NCBI GenBank assembly: GCA_949987705.1
Contig: OX465286.1
Span: forward strand, 16,195,676 to 16,259,675
Direction: 5' to 3'
From: Thereva unica
Lineage: Eukaryota > Arthropoda > Insecta > Diptera > Therevidae
DNA length: 64,000 nt
The position numbers were made by a program, and so were the translations under genes. This document shows, piece after piece, positions 1 to 9,284 of this stretch. Under the pieces are notes generated by a model, which worked only from the letters and a program-made list of their open reading frames with translations, made no database searches and was not told the DNA's origin. Position 1 is the stretch's first letter. Every line of letters begins with the position of its first letter.

Positions 1-331
1 GTCATAGCTTTCGCTAGTCCTTCCCCGCTCCACCAAGCGCATGCCATCGGTTGGCTGATGAGATTCAACTCGTTTCAAGAGGCATAACACTCCAGCGAGT
101 TGTTTCTCAAAATGCCCTGATGCCAGAGTCGCGAAATGGTTGGAAAATATGTAGGTGGAATAAAAATATCGCGGCTAGGTTGTGGCAGCTCCTTCCTACT
201 TCTCTTTCTCTCGTTCTACTCTCTATCTTCCGGCTAGAGCTTCTGTTCGACATTCTATACGAAAAACATAGATTGTCGAACAGTACAAAGGGGCTTTCCT
301 TAAGCCTCTAGTCTATCACATAAAAAAAAAC
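1..331 (+). pseudogene. 3' tail of a decayed non-LTR retrotransposon
   Basis: The last ~90 bases ('cagtacaaagggg', 'cctaagcctc'-like text, then 'atcacataaaaaaaaa') match in layout the 3' UTR and A-tail of the LINE at 2935-4745, which ends 'agtacaaagggtgactcc ... atcacaaaaaaaa'. Upstream, a reading frame with 'ARLWQLLP' resembles the C-terminal 'LWNSLPQSVF' of that LINE. I infer a diverged relative of the same family, truncated by the window edge. No intact coding remains. Confidence 0.45.
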
Positions 332-720
332 GTTTCCACTTCGAGCGTTCCACAGATATAAAAAAGTCAAGACGCGTTCCCTCTACTACCAGAGCGTAAG
401 AGGTCCCAGGTTTAAAACTAAAGACATCCTTCAAAAATCGCTGGCTACTGGTCTCGATGTCATAGCATTCACTGAAACTTGGCTCCATGTCGGGATTCTC
501 AACTTTTGAACCTTTCGATTCCTCCTACCAAGTCGTTCGAATGGAACCGTCAGCGCTTGATTGTGCTGAGTTGGTTAATTTTTCTTGGCCCAGCTGAGAA
601 GTGTGCTTTCTGTGTTAAAAGGGTTTCCTCTATTATTATAATTTTGCCGTCCCTCATTTTTGACGCTCTGGACATTTACCCGGTCTGCCCCCCCCCCCCG
701 TAGATTGGGCCCTGACTCGA
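332..720 (+). pseudogene. 5' endonuclease (APE) fragment of a non-LTR retrotransposon
   Basis: One frame reads 'VRGPRFKTKDILQKSLATG' then 'LDVIAFTETWL' (about 385-490), the typical N-terminal signature of LINE apurinic-like endonucleases (the E of 'TETWL' is the catalytic glutamate position). After a frameshift the text continues 'FEPFDSSYQVVRME'. It begins directly after the A-tail of the preceding LINE remnant, so two LINEs lie head to tail. The rest of the endonuclease and all of the RT are missing; the piece decays into a poly-C run near 690-702. Confidence 0.6.
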
Positions 721-734
721 AGAGGAAATTGTAT

Positions 735-1010
735 CACGGTTTGAAGAGACCAGAGCAGAAACACGACCATCGGTAAAGAGTAGATTTGTAAAATTCAGGA
801 AGAAAAGCAGTTATTCGAAGAAAGGAAGTAAGGATATACGAGGTTCCCGGCTTGGTAGCTATAAAACGCACTCAGTTTGCTGTCGGAGAGTAGTTGTACC
901 CTAAGTTCCATGCGCCATATGAGGTATAGTTCGCGTCAAGGAAAAACACAGGTACGAAGTTCAGAAAGTCGCACTCAAGAAACACGAGTAAAAATAAAAT
1001 GTGGCCTTAC
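735..1010 (+). pseudogene. Ty3/gypsy-like integrase C-terminal remnant
   Basis: A frame around 840-930 reads 'LVAIKRTQFAVG', then a stop, then 'LYPKFHAPYEV'. This is the layout of the small C-terminal fold of gypsy-group integrases (a 'D-x-V-x-I-K-R-T-Q-F' strand followed by 'K-x-G-P-Y-E-V'). The preceding ~100 bases encode a basic 'RAETR...KKSSYSKKGSK' segment, as in the linker before that fold. Frameshifts and a stop break it. No protease, RT or integrase core lies nearby, so this is only the 3' end of a pol gene. The repeat at 1035-1260 immediately downstream may be its LTR (inference). Confidence 0.55.
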
Positions 1011-1034
1011 AACGGGCGAACACAAACGTGATTG

Positions 1035-1260
1035 CCGTGGCTCAAATTTGCCGTGATATACCCGCGTGCACAGCTTAGTTCTTGGCCATTAAAATCTTTT
1101 GGTCAAGTTTGGCCGCCGTGATGCCGTATGTGCTCCCATTAAAATGGTTAAAAGTTCTACGGCCATCCTATCGCCCTTAAAAAGCCAAGTGGCCGTTGTT
1201 CGCCCGCCGTAAGCAATTTTTCATTTCTACTCGAGAGGCCTCATTTCTATAAGTTTTTCT
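1035..1260 (+). repeat. dispersed repeat, possible decayed LTR (copy 1)
   Basis: Shares a block with 4750-4915: 'cagcttagttct' , 'ttttggtcaagtttggccg', 'ccgtatgtgctccc', then 'ggccatc' and 'tttctactcg'. Both copies are in the same orientation. It directly follows the gypsy integrase remnant, the position of a 3' LTR. Clean TG..CA-type ends and flanking duplications are not visible. Confidence 0.45.
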
Positions 1261-1679
1261 GTAGATAATATGATACCATGGGTGCAAATGGAATACGTCA
1301 GCCGATTCAAATTAGAGGACATTCAGAATGGCCGGATATGGGAACAAGTACAACCATAGACGACCAACGGTACGTCGATTAACGATGAAGAATAGTTTCT
1401 GCTGAATTGCAAATCATTTTTGCAATATACAGAGAATAGAGTCAGTCAAGTTAAGTCGCGTCTGTCAAGTCTCAAAAAGTTATGTGTTTCAGCATTTCTC
1501 GAAATACATCCCCGAAAGGGGTGAGCCATGGTGGAATAGGATGCATGGTAATTTTTTTTCTTTTGGGTCAGATGGTATAAATACTATAATACTTAAATAA
1601 TGAAACATTTATTTCAGCATTTTTCGATATTCAAACGCCAAGGGGCTGAAATGGGGGTTCAAAGTTTGTCAACTCGAAA
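1261..1679. other. spacer with one repeat-like block
   Basis: No gene. On the minus strand about 1490-1545 ('ctcacccctttcggggatg', then 'atttcgagaaat') resembles the 'ttcacccctttaggggatg / atttcgaaaaat' block of the 119-bp tandem repeat at the right edge of the window, so it is probably a lone diverged monomer. Confidence 0.3.
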
Positions 1680-1990
1680 CCTACACATATATATAGAGGG
1701 TGCAGAGGAAGTCCGGCTACGATCCGATATTTTCTGAAATGTAATTTTTAGGGAAAAGGTTTCATGCTCAGATTGTAGGGTGGAATCGTTTGCACACAAA
1801 ATTTAACCCTTCTCAGTGGAGCAAGGAGCCCCCAAAATTCGTCAAAAATCAAAATTATCCCCAAAACACACCCGGGCACAAGGAAGCTTCGGATAAAAAT
1901 AAATTTCCGACAAAAGTTGCACATTTCTCTTCGGAGACTCATAATCCGTGAGAAAAGTGGAGGTTGCCAATATTCACCCCGCCTCCTCAC
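1680..1990 (+). repeat. dispersed repeat family with copies near 31600 and 55500
   Basis: Contains 'agggtggaatcgtttgcac' followed by 'acaaaattt', and 'tccggctacgatccgatatttt'. The copy at 55440-55650 carries the same blocks in the opposite orientation, and part recurs at 31590-31700. No protein coding is recognisable; short frames across it are chance. Confidence 0.45.
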
Positions 1991-2385
1991 CCTGCCAAAG
2001 GTGCAGATTATCTACCTATCTATGTACCTATCTATATTAATAAAACATAGTGTCTGTGTGTCATCTTGTGCGTACCGTCGTGCGTTTGAGCTAAACTAGA
2101 AGAGATGGAAATCTGTTTTTTTTTTTTTTTTTTTTTTTTGTAAATGTATGGACACCCAAACAGGTGACTAAAATTTCCGTTTTTCGAAATTTTGATTAGT
2201 TTTTTTTTTAATTAATTAATTAGTACGATTTTTCACTACTTTCTTCGCTTGATATCTCGGCTAATGCACATCGTTGTAGGAAACATCCTGGAGCATTAAA
2301 CAGCATCAGCGGGAGGGTTTTGTGAAGTTAAAGCGTAAGCAAACTCAGCACAAAAGCAAGATCGTGAAGCAATTCCTGATTGGAC
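1991..2385. other. AT-rich spacer with poly-T run
   Basis: Holds a 20-odd base T run (about 2116-2139), short 'tctatctatgtacc' imperfect repeats and 'ttaattaattaat'. No gene seen. Confidence 0.4.
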
Positions 2386-2387
2386 AA

Positions 2388-2565
2388 AGGCAGGGGTAAG
2401 GCGCCTTTGCAGCGGGCGCAGTTGGACGGGCGCAATTTTAAAAACAAATTGAAAAAGTATTTCCTTGCCTGCATTGTACTTCACAGCGATCAAGAAATGA
2501 ACAGCTGATGGGGCGCAATATGGCAAACTACACCGGGCGCAAAAAAGCCCTGCTGGGACCCTATA
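2388..2565. mobile_element. short copy of the GGCGC-ended hAT MITE
   Basis: Starts 'caggggtaaggcgcc', followed by 'gcgggcgcagttgg', and ends with 'atggggcgcaatatggc' and 'accgggcgcaaaaaa'. These blocks are the two ends of the element fully preserved at 45417-46009; here most of the interior is deleted. Exact ends and target duplication are not clear. Confidence 0.55.
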
Positions 2566-2934
2566 TTTCAGGTAAGTAGCGGTTGATTGGACTCAGTATA
2601 GAAGAAATTTCTCCTCCTCGCTCTGAGAAACCTACACAGCCCGCCCACGGACAGGCTGAAAAAGTTGGAACTCATGCCGCTGTCACATAGTTGCAATGAA
2701 ATATTTTATTATTTATCAATTGCTTTTTTTTTCGAGCGGTTAAATAACAAAATTTTCCACTAAAATAAAAACCACAGGCCAGTACGCACCACACACACAC
2801 TTCCCGAAAAACAAACCGACGATTGACGGACGAGCTTGTTTCTCTTGTGCATCGATAGTCTTTAAATATAAAAATTTAAAGGACGATTGTACCTACATAA
2901 CGAAAATGATCAAAGCACATTCTGCACCCTCCAT
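2566..2934. other. spacer, nothing recognised
   Basis: No gene, repeat end or RNA recognised between the MITE fragment and the following LINE. A short (AC)n run lies near 2792. Confidence 0.3.
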
Positions 2935-4750
2935 TCATCAATGGAAAGGAGGTGATAACAGAAAGCAAATCCAAGGCCGATTTATTGGAATCTCTGTTCG
3001 CCTCAAATTCTTCGATACGTCACCACCGGTCCTCGATCGCATCGCCCATTCAATGGGCGGGATTTTCTTCAGGACCCGTGAGGTGTATAAATGTCTCAAG
3101 GAGCTTGACGTCAACAAATCCACTGGCCCCGATAATATTCCCCCTATGGTACTCAATAAATGTGCCTCACCTTTGGCTAAACCTCTGCGCAAACTTTTTG
3201 CCTTATCATATTTCTCCGGAGTATATCTAAACTCCCGGAAACTACCTCATGTTCAGCCCATTCCGAAAAAAGGTGATGCCAGCGGCCCTTTAAACTACCG
3301 CCCAATAGCAATAACTTCTGTTCTCTCCAAAATCTTGGAGACAATAATTAATAGAAAGCTGATGCAATATTTAAAATCTAACCAAATCATACACGACAGG
3401 CAGTACGGCTTTAGACCGAAAAGATCTACTGGCGACCTTCTTGTGTGTTTGACCGAGCATCTACACCGAAGCATCCATAGTTCCGGTGAGTCTGGTCTGG
3501 TTGCTCTAGATATTTCCAAGGCTTTTGACTGAGTATGGCATCCCGCTCTGCTGTCTAAACTCCAAGCTATTGGTATCGACTCAGTTCTTATGAGCTGGAT
3601 TGAGAACTTTCTTTCTGGCCCTTCAATCAAGGTAGTATTGGATGGCGTCGAATCCAACCCACACTCCATCTCGGCCGGCGTTCCCCAAGGATCGATCCTC
3701 TCACCTGCTCTCTTTCTAATATTTATTAACGATCTGCTCTCAATCCCCTCCAACCCACTCCACAGTTTCGCCGACGACAGTACTCTGCGTTACTCTTACG
3801 CCAACGCTAGACAAGCAAGTGCCAGACCTTGCCCCTTAGAACTCATGTCCAGCTCTCTTAACGCGGACATCGAGCTCATTCTTGACTGGGGCCGCAAGAA
3901 TTGGGTCGAATTTAACACATCAAAAACAAAGTACTGCCTTATCTCCACCAAAACCTGTACCGAGTTTCCCTCTATTTTATTGGACAAGGATAACCTAACA
4001 CCTGACCCATCTCTTAACATTCTGGGAATGACTCTATCCAATGATATGCAATGGAATGGTCACATATTCCAAATCGCCAAACAAGCGTATCAATGCCTCG
4101 GATTCCTCAATAGATGCAAGTTCCTCCTTCAGCCAGCTGCTCTAGCCACAATCTACAAGTCCTACATTCGACCCCACCTTGAATACAACTCGTATATCTG
4201 GGCGGGCGCTCCTAAAACCACCTTGGCTTGGCTGGACAAGGTGCAAAATCGCGCCATCAAACTCATTGGTGATAGCACTCTTTGCTCCTCCATCGACCCT
4301 TTAAGCCACCGTAGGAATGTAGCTGCACTCAGCAAGTTTTATCGCTATTATTACAGCAAATGCTCCACTGAAATAAAGAACCTCCTGCCTACACGGCAAC
4401 TTTTTTCCCGCAACACAAGACTAGCCAACTCGGCTCACCCCTTCACCCTGCAGCCCTCCCCTTCACGCACATTACGGTTTAGCTGTTCGTTTATAAATAG
4501 AACAACTTGGTTGTGGAACTCTCTTCCGCAGTCGGTGTTTCCGAGCTCATATAACATCTCTGAGTTCAAACGCAAGGTTCATCGACACCTACTCATGCAC
4601 CCTCCAGACCCCTAACTTATCCTTTCTATTCTATCCTTCAGATCAAGATTACTACTATACATTGCACCATGACTCGAACGACATGACGGACTAGTAGTAC
4701 AAAGGGTGACTCCTAAGCTTCATCTTATCACAAAAAAAAGATTTTTTTTT
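2935..4750 (+). pseudogene. 5'-truncated LINE reverse transcriptase, CR1/Jockey group
   Basis: RT of a non-LTR retrotransposon. It starts in one frame ('ESKSKADLLESLFASN', about 2955-3010), shifts near 3020, and then runs in a single frame to 4615. Motifs in order: 'NKSTGPDNIPPMVL' (~3110), 'NYRPIAITSVLSKILE' (~3295), 'YGFRPKRSTG' (~3405), 'LDISKAFD' (~3510), 'GVPQGSILSPALF' (~3680), catalytic 'FADD' (~3768) and the thumb. The only break in this main frame is a TGA at 3530-3532, where relatives usually have R in 'AFDRVWH'; a CGA-to-TGA change explains it. A ~130-bp 3' UTR ends in an A-run. The endonuclease is absent, as in a 5'-truncated insertion. Classification within the CR1/Jockey group is tentative. 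Confidence 0.85.
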
Positions 4751-4915
4751 AGTTCAAATTTGCCGTCGTATTTGTCAGTGCGAACAGCTTAGTTCTCGGT
4801 TATTTAAACTTTTGGTCAAGTTTGGCCGTCGTGAGGCCGTATGTGCTCCCCAGCGGCCAGTTTTCACCCGTTGTAAGGCCATCTTCTATTTTTACTCGGG
4901 TTACTGTATAATTTG
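4750..4915 (+). repeat. dispersed repeat, possible decayed LTR (copy 2)
   Basis: Second copy of the block at 1035-1260 ('ttttggtcaagtttggccg', 'ccgtatgtgctcccc'). It abuts the A/T-rich tail of the LINE. With copy 1 it brackets the LINE in direct orientation. Confidence 0.45.
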
Positions 4916-4999
4916 TGCTTAATAACATGGGTAATATATCTAAAAGAAACGTCTAAAAAGTTAAGGGCACATAAAAATATCTCGTAAGCACTCATACAA

Positions 5000-5876
5000 C
5001 AACCATTATACTACGATAAAATTCGGCGAGGGCTCTTCCTGTGGTTCGCCGAGTCGTGCGTTTGTCTGGCCGGTGGCCACTAAACAATCGAGAGCTACTA
5101 TGCTACATTCTGGCCTTCGCATAACCGCGTAAAAATGTTTGCAGGATGTTTTAGGATTTAGATATATCTTAAGGCACCCATTCACACACAGGTCGCCGGC
5201 AGGTCGTATCCTGAAAGTTTTCTGATTGAAGCCAAGTATCACCACACACTCACCTGCCGCCAACTGAATGGAGCCTGCAGTCCAAGAAAAAGACAAAAAA
5301 TGTATGTATGGGCATTTATCGTCAGTTCGTGCCTGAAGATCTAAATTTCTATTCAGTCTTAGAGCCGTGATTTTAACAACGCCCGTATCCACTCGGAATG
5401 GAAAGTAAGGCGCGCGAACTAGGGGCGAAAACATCCATCCACAATATTGCTTTCGCGGGTGTTCACGGCGTAAGTCTGGAGCCGCCTTGAATTTTTCGTT
5501 GAGGCCATGAACATTTTTGTGCTTGAATTAACAACCTGCTATGCGAAACTGTCGTCTTCGCCTTTGCGTCTGTAGGGTATAATGACGTCACCTGCATGCC
5601 ATGGCCTGTCCATTCTGAAACCTGAAGTCCTCAGTCAGATTGAGTAATGTTTGGCTTTCATCGGGCCGTGCCTTGCGACTTCGCCTAAGAGGCCAAGGCC
5701 TGCCGGCGGCCTGTAAGTGACTTAATTTAACCCAGTTTTCTCGCAATTCGTCACTATTTTTTTTTTTTTGAGGAAATCTAGATATTTGCCAAGTCCCCCG
5801 TCTCCCACACATGAGATTGGGTGAGATCCGGCTCGAACTCCCCCCTCCCCAAACGCCTCAATTAATGGACGACCCC
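5000..5876 (-). mobile_element. GGGGTCGTCC-ended element, partial, with empty hAT site
   Basis: On the minus strand the element starts at 5876 with 'ggggtcgtccattaattga', then a G-rich 'aggggggagttcgagcc' segment, as at 18795 and 57526. Interior blocks shared with those copies include 'acctgctatgcgaaactgtcg', 'cgtcagttcg' and 'caggtcgccggcaggtcg' (all seen here on the plus strand). The other copies carry a hAT MITE flanked by 'ccccatac'; here the same point reads 'ctgcaggctccattcagttggcggc' on the minus strand, uninterrupted, with the site at 5266-5273. The far end is too diverged to place exactly. Confidence 0.6.
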
Positions 5877-5924
5877 AAACACTTAATTATAATTTAAAAT
5901 AAATTGTTTATTGAACGATTTTTT

Positions 5925-6003
5925 TGTAGACAGATTGCGACCCCATTTATGTCAAATCTAACTGCGACCCCTTTGATGGTCGCGACCCCAGGTTGAGAAA
6001 CTA
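5925..6003 (-). mobile_element. terminus of a hAT (Charlie-like) element
   Basis: The minus strand reads 'agtttctcaacctggggtcg' followed by 'cgacc' and further 'ggggtcgca' blocks. This is the well-known terminal inverted repeat style of MER5/Charlie hAT elements ('CAGTGGTTCTCAACC..GGGTCGCGACC'). Only one end is recognisable; the other end and the 8-bp duplication were not found. Confidence 0.5.
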
Positions 6004-8285
6004 TGCTTCAGAGGGATATATCTGTGCTCACTCAAGAGATATCCTATGTTCGCGGCACTGGCAAACCATCAACAGCCACCACCACCACCAAGTGGGTTAA
6101 ATTAAATAACCATCTAACATAAGTTACACGACCACCAATCGCACTTTGGAGTAAGACTTGCAGCCAATCTAAAACTATGCGCCGTTCCCAACCCCTGCCC
6201 CACCAAAACAAAAATATCATCTCAAAAACCTCAATTATTATAGACAAAATTCCACTGATCACAATAAATTTCCCTTAATTTACGTGTGTTACCTGTGATA
6301 AAATTTAATATCTTATATTTTTGGGGGTCCCTATTAATCAAGTATTAAGAAACTTTCTCTCCAACAAAACACACTTAAAAAACAAACATCAACCACAAGA
6401 AATAAAATGACAAAAAAAAAAACACTAAAGGAACACACCATTTTTTTCCTATAGAGTTTCCACTTTCGTTCTCCTACTCAAAATGTAATTTATTAAGTCT
6501 CGAGTGTTTTTTTTTTACGTTGTTCCATTCGAATTCGATTCTAGAATCTCTCTTCCAATTTTTATTAGTAGACATTAACTGAATGAACATAAGACGATGG
6601 AGGATGACGGCAAAAAAGCGAAGAACCTAAAAACCAACACAGAATCTCCTCCGATGTCCCTCTAATATGAGTGCTTGCCACCTAGGCACCTCTAGGTTAT
6701 AGAAATTGTCCAAAGTCAACGAAACCTTAGTAAAAAAAAATAAAGGAAGAAACATATATATGTATCGTACAACAGCCGCGCAGAGGAGACGCGCAACTGG
6801 AAATGAAGATAAAAAAGAGATAAATTTTATTTTGAGACCCTCAGAATCTTATAAATATGTCAAAATTTAACACATTCCTTAACACATTATGAGCTCGTTC
6901 CAGAGAGACCCGCGTGGTCCATTTACCGGCCGCATCCCGCCCCGAAGGAAGGTGTACATTTACGCGCCTGCACACATGCATGAATATATGTGCGACCCGG
7001 CCTATACCTGCCTATCGCTGCGCAATGCGCGATCATCTTATCCTCGTCGTAACGCATCCTCCCATCTTCCCTTTACACCTTCTGAGAAGAAATGCTGTGT
7101 GCTGCTATCAAGAATGAAAGGTGGGGAAACAAGCTACAAAAACAACAAAGCACACCACAGGTGCCTTTAAATTACTTTCTGGTATGCCATATTAATATAC
7201 CTGACACCAACACACCTGTTTCATTCAGAATTTCTGGGATATTTTCATATTTTTCTCCGGGATTGAAGATCGCCCGTGTTCTGGACTGATCTGACCGGGG
7301 TCGGGACCGGCCCGGAGATCTCATCTATGACACAACCCAACAAAACTTCCGGTTCCTAGGCGTAGGTTTTATTAATAAAATAAATTATAAAATCTCCTCT
7401 CGATCTCCTCCATTTGGGAAAAACGATCTCCAGTTCTGACGATAATGATTTTGGTGGGTAACACTAATAGAAGACAGCGCGCTAAAGAAGAGATACCCTC
7501 GCCTCGTCCTCGTGCTGCGGTTGGGGTCACGGGTAGACCCAATCGCGGGGCGCGCACACAGCATCTAGCCCATATACGCGCGGCCGGTGCCCGGTGTCGT
7601 TTTGGGCGCTGTAAATCAAATGGGGGCCTTTCATTTCTCTCCCATGGGAAAAGTATATAGGTGTGTCTTCTCATTTTTTTTTTTTTGTCAATAATATTTT
7701 AATTTATTTTGGCCTTTTCTTGTCTTGTTTCATTCATAAAAGTGGAATGCGTTATATGTGATAACTGTTCTGGGCGACGAAGATAACGACACACCGATGA
7801 CGATAACACATTTCTCTTGTTTACCTGGTCCGGCCGCAGTTGGGATATATTTCTTTCAGAAAAGCGCTGTGTGCTGTGTGTTGGTGTAATGAACTCTTTT
7901 TTCTCCGACATTTTATTACCATATCTTTCTTGTTATTGTTAATGTTGTTGCTGTTGCCTTTTGATTTTTTCATTCATGGCTTTACACAAAAAAAAAATTT
8001 AGTGTGGCAAAGGTTAGTAGGTGATGACCACGATACGGGAGATAGCATCATCATATACATGCGAAATACGCGATTGTGTTGAAGATAAAGGGGAAACTAT
8101 AAAATATATGCTCTCTCGATAATGAAGACAACGGGATACAGCGGACAAAGATTGACATCCCGCCTATGTATGTTCGCAAAGTTTTCAATTATCATTTTAT
8201 TGAAATGAAACGGTGATAATGACCCGTTCGACGATCCTATAACGCTCACGCATTCAGTTTTATCATCATTGAGGTACTTCTATGT
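6004..8285. other. AT-rich spacer, no gene recognised
   Basis: About 2.3 kb of A/T-rich DNA with homopolymers. Two GC-rich islands (about 6890-7060 and 7470-7640) contain short ORFs with no recognisable domain; they could be exons or conserved non-coding DNA of a host gene, but no convincing splice-site pair is visible. A 35-bp block 'agagggatatatctgtgctc' with 'actcaagagata' at 6007-6042 recurs near 21243. Confidence 0.35.
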
Positions 8286-8440
8286 GAGTTATGTGACTTG
8301 CGTTTCTATGGACCAGACTTCATACATATACTTATGAGCTCTGAAACTCGTACGCTCTGAGGAGATCTTAAAGACTCCTATCTTTGCCATCTATACTGCT
8401 TCCCACCTGGAGTGCAATACCACCAGTTAGAGGTAACTAG
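8286..8440 (+). repeat. 123-bp satellite monomer, left of LINE insertion
   Basis: Matches the consensus of the tandem units at 23928-24285: 'tctgaaactcgtacgctc', 'gaggagatcttaaagactcc', 'catctatactgcttcccacc', 'ggagtgcaataccaccagtt', 'agaggt'. It is broken at 'agaggt' by the LINE tail that follows, and resumes at 8657 with 'aggtgcc'. Confidence 0.65.
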
Positions 8441-8656
8441 CCAAACAGGCCCTTGATTGAAATCTGTAAAGATCCCGTCGAGTCGGAAGACCTGGAACAA
8501 CGTGGTGGAGAAGCCTACTAGCAGAGGTCGCAACAACGGGGAGATCCTGGTCGGAGCTGAGAGCTGTCGCACAAAACAGAGCCCGCTGGAGGCCAACTGT
8601 TTCCGCCCTATGTCCCATGAGGGATTAAAGGAGCATAAAGAAGAAGAAGAATAAAA
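8441..8656 (+). pseudogene. 3' end of an RTE-like LINE inside a satellite
   Basis: This 210-base piece matches the 3' terminus of the element read antisense at 53515-55440: it encodes, with frameshifts, the basic C-terminal 'GRPRTSWRR' / 'WSELRAVAQNR' region, and ends 'cctatgtcccatgagggatt', 'aaaggagcataaagaagaag'. The GAA-rich short tandem tail is typical of RTE-group elements. Severe 5' truncation is the usual target-primed outcome. A satellite monomer continues on both sides, with 'aggt' on each side as a possible short target duplication. Confidence 0.75.
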
Positions 8657-8830
8657 GGTGCCTTGTTTGTCTCTCTCACAATCTCCGAAACTCGTAAGCT
8701 CAACCTAAGGAGATCTTGAGGACTCCTATCCTCACCATCTATATGGTTAGAGGTGCCTCGTTTGCCTCTCTATCTCTCCCAATCCGATCTCCTCTCCTCC
8801 GATCAGAATTGGCTACCATTACGACACTAC
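8657..8830 (+). repeat. 123-bp satellite monomer, right of LINE insertion
   Basis: Continues the interrupted monomer: 'aggtgccttgtttgtctctc', 'caatctccgaaactcgtaag', 'aaggagatcttgaggactcc', 'ccatctatatggttagaggt', and a further partial unit with 'gcctcgtttgcctctctatc'. Confidence 0.65.
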
Positions 8831-9284
8831 CCAATAAAAATGGTGACGTACAAAGTCCAAAAAACCCGATCTCTCCTCCTGCTGGGTTAAGTGAAGATCC
8901 GCCGTCCAGAGCAAATATCAGTGGGGTCAACATCAGAGATATTATCCACTACGATAACTTTACTCTGAGGTCCCCAACCCTCAACGGCTCCCATCAGCGG
9001 ACTTTATATATTTCGGGGAATTCCCCGCTCCATCTTACATCGTTTCATTTGTTCGAGCGTACGACAAGTAAGCTCGGCACAACTTGGTCTCAGGCAGAAT
9101 GGGATGTTCGGCTGGATGGAATCAATAAAAATGGCATCTTTGATCCGATCCAAGCGGGACGTCCCATCGACAGATACGCTGTTGTCAGTGCCGCTGGGTC
9201 TCGTACACCATTCACGATTCGTTTTCATTCTCGACGATTTTTGGCGACGTCTCGACCCTCGGTAATTGATAATCGTTGATTATT
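8831..9284. other. unassigned; open frame without recognisable domain
   Basis: A 187-codon open frame (8716-9279, +) overlaps the satellite at its start and continues through this interval. I see no domain, signal peptide or repeat in it. The stretch lies at the 3' end of the antisense LINE that starts at 9285, so it may be that element's 3' UTR. Confidence 0.25.

Noticed and set aside
8716..9279. 187-codon ORF
   Set aside because: Starts inside satellite DNA and ends in the presumed 3' UTR of the antisense LINE; no domain seen.
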